DNA of 12,979 nt from Pseudomonadota bacterium. GTDB lineage: Bacteria; Pseudomonadota; Alphaproteobacteria; Kiloniellales; J153. How positions within the stretch are numbered: the stretch's first letter is position 1; every line of letters starts with the position of its first letter. The notes below the pieces were generated by a model, which saw only the letters and a program-made list of their open reading frames with translations, was not told where the DNA came from and searched no databases. Location of the stretch: positions 1 to 12,979 of the forward strand of contig JACZWN010000091.1 in assembly GCA_022572105.1 (NCBI GenBank), in the 5' to 3' direction. This document shows positions 6,230 to 12,979 of this stretch, piece by piece. Position numbers and translations under genes: made by a program.

Positions 6230-6500
6230 AGTAGTCCTCGTCGCGCATCACGAGCTTGCGCAGCGGATAGCCCGAGAGCACGATGCCGAAGAAGCAGACG
6301 AAGCCGAAGATCGCGTAGGCGAGCGGGAATTCCTCGAAGTCGAAGATGCCGTGGCGGCGATAGAGGAAATCGGCGAGCCCGAGCCCGGCGCAGAGCGCGA
6401 TCAGGCCCCAGAACACGCGTTTGCCCGTGCGCTTACGGTCCAGCCAGTGTGGCTCACCCTTGGGGCCGCCTGTGTCTTCGGTCTCGAGTCCGTTGTCCAT
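6219..6500 (-). CDS. Small two-helix membrane protein of the antiporter operon
   Basis: A 93-residue protein with a polar, charged N-terminus (about residues 1-27), a hydrophobic helix near 28-46 (RVFWGLIALCAGLGLADFLY) and a second near 60-77 (AYAIFGFVCFFGIVLSGY). It ends in LRKLVMRDEDYYDR. I recall similar small proteins ending in RDEDYYD next to Mrp/NuoL-like genes in other proteobacteria, but no function is assigned. It sits between the second and third antiporter genes. Its ATG is 11 bp after the previous stop, with a GAGGGAG ribosome site, and its end overlaps the next gene by 11 bp. It is probably an accessory or assembly subunit linking the extra antiporter modules; that is inference from position only. 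Confidence 0.85.
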   Translation of the reverse strand: MDNGLETEDTGGPKGEPHWLDRKRTGKRVFWGLIALCAGLGLADFLYRRHGIFDFEEFPLAYAIFGFVCFFGIVLSGYPLRKLVMRDEDYYDR

Positions 6501-6511
6501 TGGGGTCTCCC

Positions 6512-8002
6512 TCAGGGCGCCGCGATGGGTTCGAGCAGCCGGTAGATCGGGTCGGCGAAGAAGAACAACGCCAGGCAGCCGAGCGCGGTCAGGCAGAGCG
6601 GCACGACGCAGAACATGGGTGCTTCCCGGATGCCCCCGCGGGGCGCGGCCGCCGCGCCCGCCGAGGCCGGCTGCGGCTCAGGTGACGGCAGGAAGAAACC
6701 GCGTGCCACGATCGGGATCAGGTAGGCCACGTTGAGCAGCGAAGAGATCATGAGCACGGCGATCATGATCAGCTGCTCGCCTTCTGCGGCGCCCAGCATG
6801 AGGTACCACTTGCCCCAGGCGCCGCCCAAGGGCGGCAGGCCGATGATGCTGAGCGAACCGATCAGGAAGGCGCCGAAGGTAAAGGGCATGATCCGGCCCA
6901 GCCCGGTCATCTGACTCACCTCGGTCTTGTGGGTCGCGGTGTAGATGGCGCCGGCGCAGAAGAACAGGGTGATCTTGCCCATGGCGTGCATGGCGATGTG
7001 CATCGAGCCGCCGATCACGCCCCAGGGGTTGGCGAGCGCCGCGCCGAGCACCACGTAGGCGAGCTGGCTGATCGTCGAGTAGGCCAGCCGGGCCTTCAGG
7101 TTGTCCTGGGTGAGCGCCACCAACGAGGCCGAGAGCAGGGTCGCCGCGGCGATATAGGTGAGCCAGACCCCGTGCCCCGTTGCCGCCAGCAGGTCGATGC
7201 CGAAGATGTAGACCACCACCTTCATGACCGTGAACACGCCGACCTTGACCACCGCGACCGCGTGCAGGAGCGCGCTCACCGGCGTCGGCGCGACCATGGC
7301 CGCGGGCAGCCAGCGGTGGAACGGCATCAGCGCCGCCTTGCCGATGCCGTAGACGTAGAGCAACAGGAGGATGCCCACGACCGGCCCCGAGGCCTTGCCG
7401 GCCAGGATGCCGCCGACCGTGAAGTCGAGGGTGCCGGCGATCCGCCAGGTCCACAGGATGCCCAGGAGCTGCAGCCCGATCGAGGTGAACAGCAGCAGGC
7501 CCAGGTAGGTGCGCCCGCCGCGCATCGCCTCGTCCGTGCCCTTGTGGGCGACCAGCGGATAGGTGCTGAGCGTCAGCGCCTCGTAGAACACGAACAGCGT
7601 CATCATGTTGCCGGCGAAGGCCACGCCGATGGTGCTGGCCAGCGCGACGGCGAAGCAGACGTAGTAACGCGTCTGGTGCGCCTCGTCGTTGGCGCGCATG
7701 TAGCCGATCGAATAGACCGAGGTGACGATCCACAGGCCCGAGGCGAGAAGGCCGAACATCATGCCCAGCGGCTCGACCTCGAAGCGGAGCGGCAGGCCCG
7801 GCAGCATCTCGATCAGCGTCGCCTCGGGCCGCCCGCCGGCCATCACCTCGGGCACCAGCGAGGCCACGGTCAGGAACATCAGACCCGAGGTCACGAGCGT
7901 CACCGCCTCGCGCAGGTTGGGCCTGCGGTGCGCCAGCGCGATCAGCGCCGCGCCGGCGAGCGGGATTGCCAGGCTCAGCAGGATCGCGTCCGGCGGACTC
8001 AC
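6512..8002 (-). CDS. Second MrpD/NuoM/N-family antiporter subunit
   Basis: A 496-residue polytopic antiporter-like subunit. The start is the GTG at 8000-8002, which overlaps the stop of the previous gene by 4 bp (GTGA). The open frame continues upstream to 9421, but that part is out of frame with, and overlaps, the first mrpD. Key residues are present: E141 in TLFVFYEALTLSTYPL, K222 in GIGKAALMPFHRWLPAA, K253 in AVVKVGVFTV and K343 in HAMGKITLFF. These match the TM5 Glu, TM7 Lys, TM8 Lys and TM12 Lys of the family, so it can plausibly conduct protons. A linker near PSPEPQPASAGAAAAPRGG precedes the last helix. It probably adds a pump module to the Mrp complex. Confidence 0.9.
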   Translation of the reverse strand: MSPPDAILLSLAIPLAGAALIALAHRRPNLREAVTLVTSGLMFLTVASLVPEVMAGGRPEATLIEMLPGLPLRFEVEPLGMMFGLLASGLWIVTSVYSIGYMRANDEAHQTRYYVCFAVALASTIGVAFAGNMMTLFVFYEALTLSTYPLVAHKGTDEAMRGGRTYLGLLLFTSIGLQLLGILWTWRIAGTLDFTVGGILAGKASGPVVGILLLLYVYGIGKAALMPFHRWLPAAMVAPTPVSALLHAVAVVKVGVFTVMKVVVYIFGIDLLAATGHGVWLTYIAAATLLSASLVALTQDNLKARLAYSTISQLAYVVLGAALANPWGVIGGSMHIAMHAMGKITLFFCAGAIYTATHKTEVSQMTGLGRIMPFTFGAFLIGSLSIIGLPPLGGAWGKWYLMLGAAEGEQLIMIAVLMISSLLNVAYLIPIVARGFFLPSPEPQPASAGAAAAPRGGIREAPMFCVVPLCLTALGCLALFFFADPIYRLLEPIAAP

Positions 8003-9480
8003 GAGGCGCCCCCGATCAGCTGCGCCGCGGCTTGGCGCGCGACGCCGACGGTCAACGAGGTGTCGATGCCGAAGTAGATGCTGGCCCCGATCAGCACCCA
8101 GGTCGGGATCAGCATGGATAGCGGCGCCTCCTCGACCTTGGCCGCGCCCTCCGGCGCCGGCTTGAAATAGGCGGCTTCCACCACCCGCCAGACATAGACC
8201 AGCGCCAGCAGGGAGCCGACCAGCACGACCACGGCCAGGATCCAGTCGTCGCGCTCGAGCGCGGCCTGGACCAGGTACCACTTGCTGATGAAACCGACCG
8301 TGAGCGGCACGCCAACGAGGCTCAAGCCGCCGAGCACGAAGCTGAACATGGTGAGCGGCATGCGCTTGCCCAGGCCGTGCAGCGCCTCGAGCCGGACCGA
8401 GCCGACGCGCAGGAACACGCAGCCCAGCGCCAGGAACAGGCCGCCCTTCATCATGGCGTGGTTGAACAGGTGCAAAATTCCGGCGGTCAGGCCGGTGGTC
8501 GTGGCGAAGCCGATGCCCATGATCATATAACCGATCTGGGCGATGCTGGAGTAGGCCAGCATGCGCTTCACGTCGTTCTGGAAGATCGCCACCGTCGAGC
8601 ACACCAAGATCGCGATCGCGGCGAGCGGGATGAGCAGCTTGCCGACGGACAGCACCTCGAAGGAATAGCCGACGCCGAACACGGTGAAGAAGAAGCGCAG
8701 CAGGACGTAGACCGAGACCTTGGTGGCGGTCGCGGCCAGGAAGCCGGTCACCACCGAGGGCGCGTAGGCGTAGGCGTTGGGCAGCCAGAAATGGAGCGGA
8801 AACAGCGCCAGCTTGAGCCCGGTGCCCACGGTCAGGAACGCGAACGCGACGAGCACGGTGCGGTTGCCGGCCAAGGGCGGCAACCGCTCGGCCAGATCCA
8901 TCATGTTCAGCGTCCCGGTCGCCATGTACAGCAGGCCGACGCCGATGACGATGAAGGTCGCCCCGATGGTGCCCATCACCAGGTACTGAAAGGCGGCGGT
9001 CAGCGCCCGGCGGTCGCGGCCGAGCGCGATCAGCACGTAGGACGACAGCGACGAGATCTCGAGGAAGACGAAGAGGTTGAAGGCATCCCCCGTGATGGTC
9101 ACGCCGAGCAGGCCGGTCAGGCACAGCAAGAACGCGGTGTAGAAGGTGGCGTGCTGTTCCTCGGGCAGCTCGTGGGCCACGGAGGTGCGCGCGTAGGGCA
9201 GGATCACCGCGCCGACCGCGGCCACGATCAGAAGCACGAAGCCGTTGACCGCATCGACCCGGTACTCGATGCCCCAGGGCGCCGCCCAACTGCCGAGTTC
9301 GTAGGAAATCGGGCCCGAGATCAGCACCTGCCGCAGCAACAGCGCCGCGCAGACCAGCGCCGCCCAGCTCGCGGCCAGCGCCAGCGCCCAGGCGAGCGTG
9401 CCGCGGCGCAGCAGCAGGCAAAGCGGCGCCGCGGCGAGTGGCAGCACGATCTGCAAGGCGGGCAGATGGGCGGCGATCAC
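7999..9480 (-). CDS. mrpD: First MrpD-family Na+/H+ antiporter subunit D
   Basis: A 493-residue membrane subunit that follows mrpC, as mrpD does in most Mrp operons. The start is the GTG at 9478-9480 in a GTGA overlap with the mrpC stop. The frame is open upstream to 10914, but those codons lie over mrpC, mrpB and the MbhD/E-like gene and are not family-like. Conserved residues are E141 in LFVFLEISSLSSYVL, K223 in GLKLALFPLHFWLPNAYAYAP, K254 in TATKVSVYVLLR and K345 in HAMMKGGLFLALG. These are the ion-path residues known from MrpD and NuoM. It should exchange monovalent cations and protons together with the small Mrp subunits in the inner membrane. Confidence 0.93.
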   Translation of the reverse strand: MIAAHLPALQIVLPLAAAPLCLLLRRGTLAWALALAASWAALVCAALLLRQVLISGPISYELGSWAAPWGIEYRVDAVNGFVLLIVAAVGAVILPYARTSVAHELPEEQHATFYTAFLLCLTGLLGVTITGDAFNLFVFLEISSLSSYVLIALGRDRRALTAAFQYLVMGTIGATFIVIGVGLLYMATGTLNMMDLAERLPPLAGNRTVLVAFAFLTVGTGLKLALFPLHFWLPNAYAYAPSVVTGFLAATATKVSVYVLLRFFFTVFGVGYSFEVLSVGKLLIPLAAIAILVCSTVAIFQNDVKRMLAYSSIAQIGYMIMGIGFATTTGLTAGILHLFNHAMMKGGLFLALGCVFLRVGSVRLEALHGLGKRMPLTMFSFVLGGLSLVGVPLTVGFISKWYLVQAALERDDWILAVVVLVGSLLALVYVWRVVEAAYFKPAPEGAAKVEEAPLSMLIPTWVLIGASIYFGIDTSLTVGVARQAAAQLIGGAS

Positions 9481-9848
9481 GTTTCGACTTCCTGGCTCTG
9501 GATCTCGTCCTCCTCGACCGTGCCGTAGGCTTCCTTGATGCGCACGATCAGCGCCAGGCCCAGCGCCGTGGTCGCGACGCCGACCACGATCGCGGTCAGG
9601 ATCAGCACGTGGGGCAGGGGGTTGGAGTAGCATACGGCCCCTTCGGGGCATGCGAGCCCCTCGACGATGATCGGCGCGGTGCCGCCCCTCACCTTGCCCA
9701 TGGAGATGTAGAGGATGAACATCGAGGTCTGGAAGATGTTCAGCCCGACGATCTTCTTGATCAGGTTGCCGCGCGAGATGACCACGTAGAACCCGGTCAT
9801 CATGAGCACGATGACGATCCAGTAGTTGTAGAGGCCGAACACCTCCAT
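9477..9848 (-). CDS. mrpC: Na+/H+ antiporter subunit C (MrpC/NuoK-like)
   Basis: A 123-residue three-helix protein of the MrpC/MbhG/NuoK family. It begins with helix YNYWIVIVLMMTGFYVVIS and then RGNLIKKIVGLNIFQTSMFILYIS, the typical NuoK/MrpC second helix. The third helix follows NPLPHVLILTAIVVGVATTALGLALIVRI and a charged tail ends the protein. The GLACPEGAVCYSNPLPHVL stretch between helices 2 and 3 contains two cysteines. It sits 3 bp after mrpB and overlaps mrpD by 4 bp. In complex I and Mbh the equivalent subunit lies beside the antiporter subunits and helps form the ion path. Confidence 0.93.
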   Translation of the reverse strand: MEVFGLYNYWIVIVLMMTGFYVVISRGNLIKKIVGLNIFQTSMFILYISMGKVRGGTAPIIVEGLACPEGAVCYSNPLPHVLILTAIVVGVATTALGLALIVRIKEAYGTVEEDEIQSQEVET

Positions 9849-9851
9849 GGC

Positions 9852-10271
9852 CTATGGCCGCCCGCGCCCGGCGAAGGTGAAGAAGACCGTGACCATGGTC
9901 GCCGCGACGGTAGTCCCGACGCCGAGTTCGATCAGGAAGATGCCCAGGTGCTGGCCCTTTTCCGGTTCCTGGGCGAGCACGAAGTAGTCGAGGAAGTTGC
10001 CGCCCAAAAGCAGGCCGGCGTAGCCGACGCCGATGTAGAGCAGCAGGCCGAAGGCGATGAGCACCCGCACGACCGGCTCGGGCGCGACGCGGCGCGCGTT
10101 CTCCACGCCGTAGATGAGTGTGTAGAGGATAAAGCCGGCGCCGAAGATGACGCCGGCCTGGAACCCGCCGCCCGGCCCGAAGTCGCCGTGAAACTGCACG
10201 TAGAGCGCAAACAGCAGGATGAAGGGCATGAGCAGCTTGGTGGTGACGCGCAGGACCGAGTGCCGATGCAT
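9852..10271 (-). CDS. mrpB: Na+/H+ antiporter subunit B (MrpB/MbhF)
   Basis: A 139-residue membrane protein of the MrpB/MbhF family. Four helices are visible; the family core HGDFGPGGGFQAGVIFGAGFIL lies between the first and second helices (about residues 28-50). The GPGGGFQ segment is strongly conserved in this family. It follows the MbhD/E-like gene after a 21-bp gap and precedes mrpC by 3 bp. The start is the ATG at 10269-10271; a G-rich run lies a few bases upstream but is a poor ribosome site. The subunit works in the cation-handling half of the Mrp complex. Confidence 0.93.
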   Translation of the reverse strand: MHRHSVLRVTTKLLMPFILLFALYVQFHGDFGPGGGFQAGVIFGAGFILYTLIYGVENARRVAPEPVVRVLIAFGLLLYIGVGYAGLLLGGNFLDYFVLAQEPEKGQHLGIFLIELGVGTTVAATMVTVFFTFAGRGRP

Positions 10272-10292
10272 GACGAGCCCCCCGGTGCCGCG

Positions 10293-10811
10293 TCAATCGT
10301 CGCGCCGCTTGCGCGCCCGGCCGAGCAGCAGCATGACGCCGATGCCGGCGGTGAAGATCACGGCCAGCTCGCCCATGGTGTCGTAGCCGCGGTAGCTGGC
10401 CAGCACCGCGGTGACCACGTTGGGCACGCTGGTCTCGCTCTGCGCCTCGGCGATATAGCGCGGCGCCACGTGGCGGTGGATCGGCGCTTGCGGATCGCCG
10501 TAGCTCGGCATGTCGAGGGTGCCGTAGATCAACAGCGCGCCGGTCGCCAAGACGACGAGGAGGGGCGCGATGCGCAGGCGCTCCGCGGGCCGCTTTTCTT
10601 CGTCCGTGGTCAGCGCCAGCGTGGCCAGCATGAGCAAGGTCGCGATGCCGCCGCCGACCGCGGCCTCGGTAAAGGCCACGTCGACCGCATCCAGCGTCAC
10701 GAACAGTCCGGCCGAAAGCAGGCTGTAGATGCCGCTCAGCATGACCACGGCCAAGAGGTTCCGGAGGCGCAGGATGGCAAGCGCCATGACCGCCAGGAAC
10801 GACAGCAGCAC
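10293..10811 (-). CDS. MbhD/MbhE-like fusion (MrpA C-terminal-domain equivalent, DUF4040)
   Basis: From the GTG at 10809-10811 this is a 172-residue membrane protein. The first half (residues ~1-70) has the DUF4040/MbhD helices with VDVAFTEAAVGGGIATLLML. The second half (~80-165) matches MbhE, with PNVVTAVLASYRGYDTMGELAVIFTAGIG. Together they equal the C-terminal part of a full MrpA, here encoded as a separate gene; no N-terminal MrpA antiporter domain is fused to it. Start choice is uncertain. In-frame codons upstream of the GTG (IEALVNI) read like the normal family N-terminus but begin with ATC at 10830-10832 and have no ATG, GTG or TTG. The mrpG stop is 8 bp before the GTG. Confidence 0.88.
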   Translation of the reverse strand: MLLSFLAVMALAILRLRNLLAVVMLSGIYSLLSAGLFVTLDAVDVAFTEAAVGGGIATLLMLATLALTTDEEKRPAERLRIAPLLVVLATGALLIYGTLDMPSYGDPQAPIHRHVAPRYIAEAQSETSVPNVVTAVLASYRGYDTMGELAVIFTAGIGVMLLLGRARKRRDD

Positions 10812-10819
10812 GATGTTGA

Positions 10820-11164
10820 CTAGGGCTTCGATGGCTGGTCGTCCTCTTTGCCGTGCCCGGGCTTGCCGAGCAGGGGCTTCTGACCCCGGTGGAAGGCCGC
10901 ATTCGCCAGCGCATAGGTCGAGGTCGGGCTGGTGTAGAGCAGGAATATCAGGATCAGGATCAGCTTGACGGTGACTTGGCTGAAGCCGCCCTGGACCATG
11001 AGGCCGGCCAGGATCAGGCCCGCGCCCATGGTGTCGGTGATGCCGGCGCCATGCATGCGCGTGTAGACGTCGGGCAGACGGATGAGGCCCAGCCCGCCGA
11101 TCATGGCAAAGACCGAACCGGTGACGAGCAGGACCCAGCTGACGATGTCGAGCGCGGTCTCCAT
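10820..11164 (-). CDS. mrpG: Na+/H+ antiporter subunit G (MrpG)
   Basis: A 114-residue small membrane protein of the MrpG/MbhC family with three helices. It shows the family segment VFAMIGGLGLIRLPDVYTRMHGAGITDTMGAGLIL; the RLPDVYTRMHA-type loop is diagnostic. The ATG at 11162-11164 overlaps the mrpF stop by one base (TGATG). A GGAGG ribosome site at 11169-11173 is 4 nt before this ATG but only 1 nt before the alternative TTG at 11165-11167, which favours the ATG. The C-terminus is charged (KEDDQPSKP). It is required with MrpE and MrpF for a stable Mrp complex in characterised systems. Confidence 0.93.
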   Translation of the reverse strand: METALDIVSWVLLVTGSVFAMIGGLGLIRLPDVYTRMHGAGITDTMGAGLILAGLMVQGGFSQVTVKLILILIFLLYTSPTSTYALANAAFHRGQKPLLGKPGHGKEDDQPSKP

Positions 11165-11451
11165 CAATCCTCCGCCGGCTCGTCGCGCCCGCCCGCGGTA
11201 CCGAGATCGCCGAACTTGAGGAGCTTGAGCACCGCGATGGTGCCGATGAAGTTGATCAGCGCGTAGACCAGGCTGATGTCGAGGAAATCGGGCCGCCCGG
11301 TGAGGAACCCGAGCACCGCGATCAAGAGCACCGTCTTGGTGCCGAACATGTTCACCGCCAGCACCCGGTCGTAGACCGTGGGGCCGAGCAGGGCGCGGGT
11401 CAGCGCCAGTGCCATGGTGATCAGAATCGCCGCGGTGACCGCGATGAACAT
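11164..11451 (-). CDS. mrpF: Na+/H+ antiporter subunit F (MrpF)
   Basis: A 95-residue three-helix protein of the MrpF/MbhB family. The segment RALLGPTVYDRVLAVNMFGTKTVLLIAVLG (about residues 19-48) contains the conserved GPTxxDRVxAxN motif. The next helix has DISLVYALINFIGTIAVLKLL. A short acidic tail ends the protein. The ATG at 11449-11451 overlaps the mrpE stop by one base (TGATG), and the end overlaps mrpG in the same way, so translation of E, F and G is probably coupled. It acts in the cation-translocating half of the Mrp complex. Confidence 0.94.
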   Translation of the reverse strand: MFIAVTAAILITMALALTRALLGPTVYDRVLAVNMFGTKTVLLIAVLGFLTGRPDFLDISLVYALINFIGTIAVLKLLKFGDLGTAGGRDEPAED

Positions 11452-11957
11452 CAGGCCGCCTCCTCGCCTTTGCCGCCGCCCTCCGCCGGGCCCTCGACGG
11501 CGCTCACGCGGCGGTCCATGTCGCCCTGTTGCAACGCCTCGGCCGGTTCCTTAGCGATGGCGTGAACCAGAATCTCGCCTGTCTCCACCTGGACCGAGAC
11601 CGTGCCCGGCGTCAGCGTGATCGAATTGGCGTAGATGACGAGGCCGAGCTCGCTCTTCTGGCTCGCCTGGAGCCGGATCAGCACCGGGTGGATCGGCAGC
11701 TTGGGATCGAGGATGCGCCGGGCCACGTCGATGTTGGACTTGACGATCTCGAGCGCCAGCCAGAACCAGTAGATGACGATCCGCCAGCCGAGATGGATCG
11801 GGTGGCCTTCGCGGTCGATCATGTCCATGCGGTGCGCGATCAGGACGACCACTAGGCAGGAAACGACGCCGAGGCCGAGCAACAGCGGCTCGAAGAAGCC
11901 CGAGAGCAGAAGCCAGACGCCGAACAGCAGCAGACCCAAGCTAATCGAATGTAACAA
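11451..11957 (-). CDS. mrpE: Na+/H+ antiporter subunit E (MrpE)
   Basis: A 168-residue protein of the MrpE/MbhA family and first gene of the antiporter operon. N-terminal helices (residues ~5-42) are followed by WRIVIYWFWLALEIVKSNIDVARRIL. Next comes a soluble domain containing VIYANSITLTPGTVSVQVE, where the NSITLTPGT motif is diagnostic. The tail is low-complexity (EGPAEGGGKGEEAA). The start is taken as TTG at 11955-11957, preceded by a GAGG ribosome-like site 4 nt away and GGGAG 10 nt away; no in-frame ATG gives the full first helix. In structural work on Mrp and Mbh this subunit sits at the far, cation-handling end of the complex. Confidence 0.92.
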   Translation of the reverse strand: MLHSISLGLLLFGVWLLLSGFFEPLLLGLGVVSCLVVVLIAHRMDMIDREGHPIHLGWRIVIYWFWLALEIVKSNIDVARRILDPKLPIHPVLIRLQASQKSELGLVIYANSITLTPGTVSVQVETGEILVHAIAKEPAEALQQGDMDRRVSAVEGPAEGGGKGEEAA

Positions 11958-12125
11958 CCGGCCTCGGCTCCCTCATCCACGTGCGTTGTCGGGAAGTTCG
12001 GGCTTTGCGCCCGAGGGCGCGGCACCTTGTATCAGAAGTCGCGGCGCCAGGCCAAGCCGCAGAGACCGCGCCGGACCCGCCGCTCTGAATCCGGTCCGCG
12101 GGCGCTCCCGGCGGCCGCGCTGCGC
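11958..12125 (-). other. Leader and possible promoter of the antiporter operon
   Basis: No gene is seen. A weak sigma70-like pair lies at 12050-12055 (TTGGCC) and 12026-12031 (TACAAG), with an 18-bp spacer. Downstream, GCGCCC/GGGCGC (12007-12020) and the overlapping CGGGC/GCCCG (11999-12013) could form mutually exclusive short hairpins before the mrpE start. No riboswitch was recognised. Confidence 0.3.
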
Positions 12126-12290
12126 TCAGTAGGGTGGCGGCGGCGGCTCGGGCGGGATCTCGTAAGGCGGCTTTTCCGGGGGCGCCGGCGGCATCTTTTC
12201 CGGCTCCTGGGGTGGCTCGCCGTTGGGCTTGCGCGTCGGCTCGGGCGGCGGGTCCGGCGGCGGCTTGGGAATCTGGGCGCGGCGTTCCAT
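12126..12290 (-). CDS. Proline-rich small protein, hypothetical
   Basis: A 54-codon frame from ATG at 12288-12290 to TGA at 12126-12128. It is nearly half proline and interspersed with Glu, Lys and Asp: it starts MERRAQIPKPPPDPPPEPT and ends YEIPPEPPPPPY. Other reading frames here are longer, but this one has a sensible repetitive PP/EP/KP composition, GC-ending codons and no hydrophobic helix. A clear ribosome site is lacking. It could be a small disordered cytoplasmic protein or a chance product of GC-rich sequence. It lies between the ChaN-like gene (80 bp upstream) and the antiporter operon, on the same strand. Confidence 0.45.
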   Translation of the reverse strand: MERRAQIPKPPPDPPPEPTRKPNGEPPQEPEKMPPAPPEKPPYEIPPEPPPPPY

Positions 12291-12370
12291 CGGGAAAGTC
12301 TAGCACGGAAACGACTGTCCGGGTTGTTGAAATGTTCTCGGATCGGCGTCATGTGCTTCGGCGGCAGGCG

Positions 12371-12979
12371 TCACTCCGTGCTCCGCGTCTCCTTCTCGTG
12401 GCGCTCCCGGGCGCGGCGCAGTTGATCGGCGAACTTGGCGCAAGGATCCTCCGGGTCGGCCACGGGGGTGAACCAGACGAAGTCGAAGGGGATGACATCG
12501 ACCCCGAAGCGCTCGGCGTAGGCGGCGGGCTGGTTCGCCGCCTCGATCACCTCGACCAGGCCGAGGCTCACGATGCGCGCCTCGGGCTCGAACCGCCGCA
12601 AATGGAACGGCACCCCGTGGTCGGCGCGCGCGTGGCCCGTGCCGGCGATCAGCACCGCCGCGTCGCGGTCCCCGGTCGCCGCCGCGCGGACGAGCACCTC
12701 CGCCATGTGGGCGTCGCGCGCGGTCATGACGGTGACCATCGGACCGATCATGGAGTCGGGCAGCTGGCCGCAGTGGCTCTCGATAATCTCCCGGCGCAGG
12801 AGCGCCGCCAGCTCCGCAGGCAGCGGCCGGTCGAGCCCGAGCGCCGCGGTCCGGCCGGCGCCCAGCGCCGCGACGCCCTCCCTGGCCAGCGCGCGGATCG
12901 TTTCGCGCGGCAGGTTGGCGGCCAGGACCGGCGCGCCGCCGTCAAGCGCGGCCTGGGCGATGGGCTGGTACAGCAGATC
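12371..12979 (-). CDS. ChaN-family putative haem-binding protein, partial (N-terminus beyond window)
   Basis: An open frame enters from the right edge and ends at TGA 12371-12373; 202 residues are visible. The start must be outside the window, and the internal ATG at 12751 is not the true start. Family segments are SHCGQLPDSMIGPMVT, TARDAHMAEVLV, AAVLIAGTGHARADHGVPFHL, ARIVSLGLVEV and FDFVWFTP. These match the ChaN-like (DUF399) family, whose Campylobacter member is an iron-regulated lipoprotein reported to bind haem. The visible N-terminal part (PVLAANLPRETIRALAREG) fits the same fold. Whether this protein is a lipoprotein cannot be judged without its N-terminus. The C-terminus is charged (RARERHEKETRSTE). 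Confidence 0.85.
   Translation of the reverse strand, partial: DLLYQPIAQAALDGGAPVLAANLPRETIRALAREGVAALGAGRTAALGLDRPLPAELAALLRREIIESHCGQLPDSMIGPMVTVMTARDAHMAEVLVRAAATGDRDAAVLIAGTGHARADHGVPFHLRRFEPEARIVSLGLVEVIEAANQPAAYAERFGVDVIPFDFVWFTPVADPEDPCAKFADQLRRARERHEKETRSTE

Noticed and set aside
8003..9421. Upstream extension of the second antiporter frame to 9421, and of the first to 10914, which could suggest giant fusion proteins.
   Set aside because: The extended parts are out-of-frame readings of neighbouring conserved genes; GTG starts in GTGA overlaps explain the true starts.
11944..11957. ATGTAACAA near the mrpE start as a Zur-box-like half site.
   Set aside because: Only one half of the palindrome is present; no support for zinc control of the antiporter operon.
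1..12979. CRISPR arrays, tRNA, rRNA and insertion sequences.
   Set aside because: No regularly spaced repeats with spacers, no tRNA cloverleaf, no rRNA segments and no transposase frame were recognised.

Overview
The window is high-GC DNA, mostly on the minus strand, with GC-ending codons and overlapping gene junctions. Gene content, the Zur operator type (TGTTAT-N3-ATAACA) and the Mrp cluster layout suggest an alphaproteobacterium, perhaps Rhodospirillales-like. That placement is inference; no rRNA or other marker gene is present.

Left edge (1-985): an AT-richer segment with a partial gene on the minus strand that runs off the window. It encodes a ParB/sulfiredoxin-fold protein of the kind common on mobile and defence-type islands. 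The composition change falls inside the 3' end of znuB, so the last ~19 codons of ZnuB look as if they come from the foreign DNA.

Zinc-uptake locus (986-4444): zur-znuC-znuB are transcribed leftward as overlapping genes and znuA rightward. They diverge from a short control region with two Zur boxes 21 bp apart, which overlap the likely promoters of both arms. Low zinc should release Zur. ZnuA then captures Zn2+ in the periplasm, ZnuB passes it through the membrane and ZnuC supplies ATP hydrolysis. Zur here carries an unusual hexapeptide-repeat insertion just before its recognition helix.

Mrp/Mbh-type cation/proton antiporter operon (4538-11957, minus strand): mrpE, mrpF, mrpG, a fused MbhD/MbhE-like gene (equivalent to the C-terminal part of MrpA), mrpB, mrpC, then three separate MrpD/NuoL/M/N-family genes, with a small two-helix membrane protein gene between the second and third. 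The genes touch or overlap, so they are almost certainly one transcript. The order E-F-G-(D/E)-B-C-D is that of the archaeal membrane-bound hydrogenase mbhA-H genes rather than the classical mrpABCDEFG order. No hydrogenase or other redox subunit is visible, and no full-length MrpA.

Right edge (11958-12979): a leader region, a 54-codon proline-rich small ORF, and the C-terminal 202 residues of a ChaN-family (putative haem-binding) protein that runs off the right edge.

Nothing here proves a wholly new system. The best candidates for a second look are the truncated island gene with its promoter fused to the znuB tail, the Zur repeat insertion, and the three-pump Mbh-like antiporter with its small partner protein.
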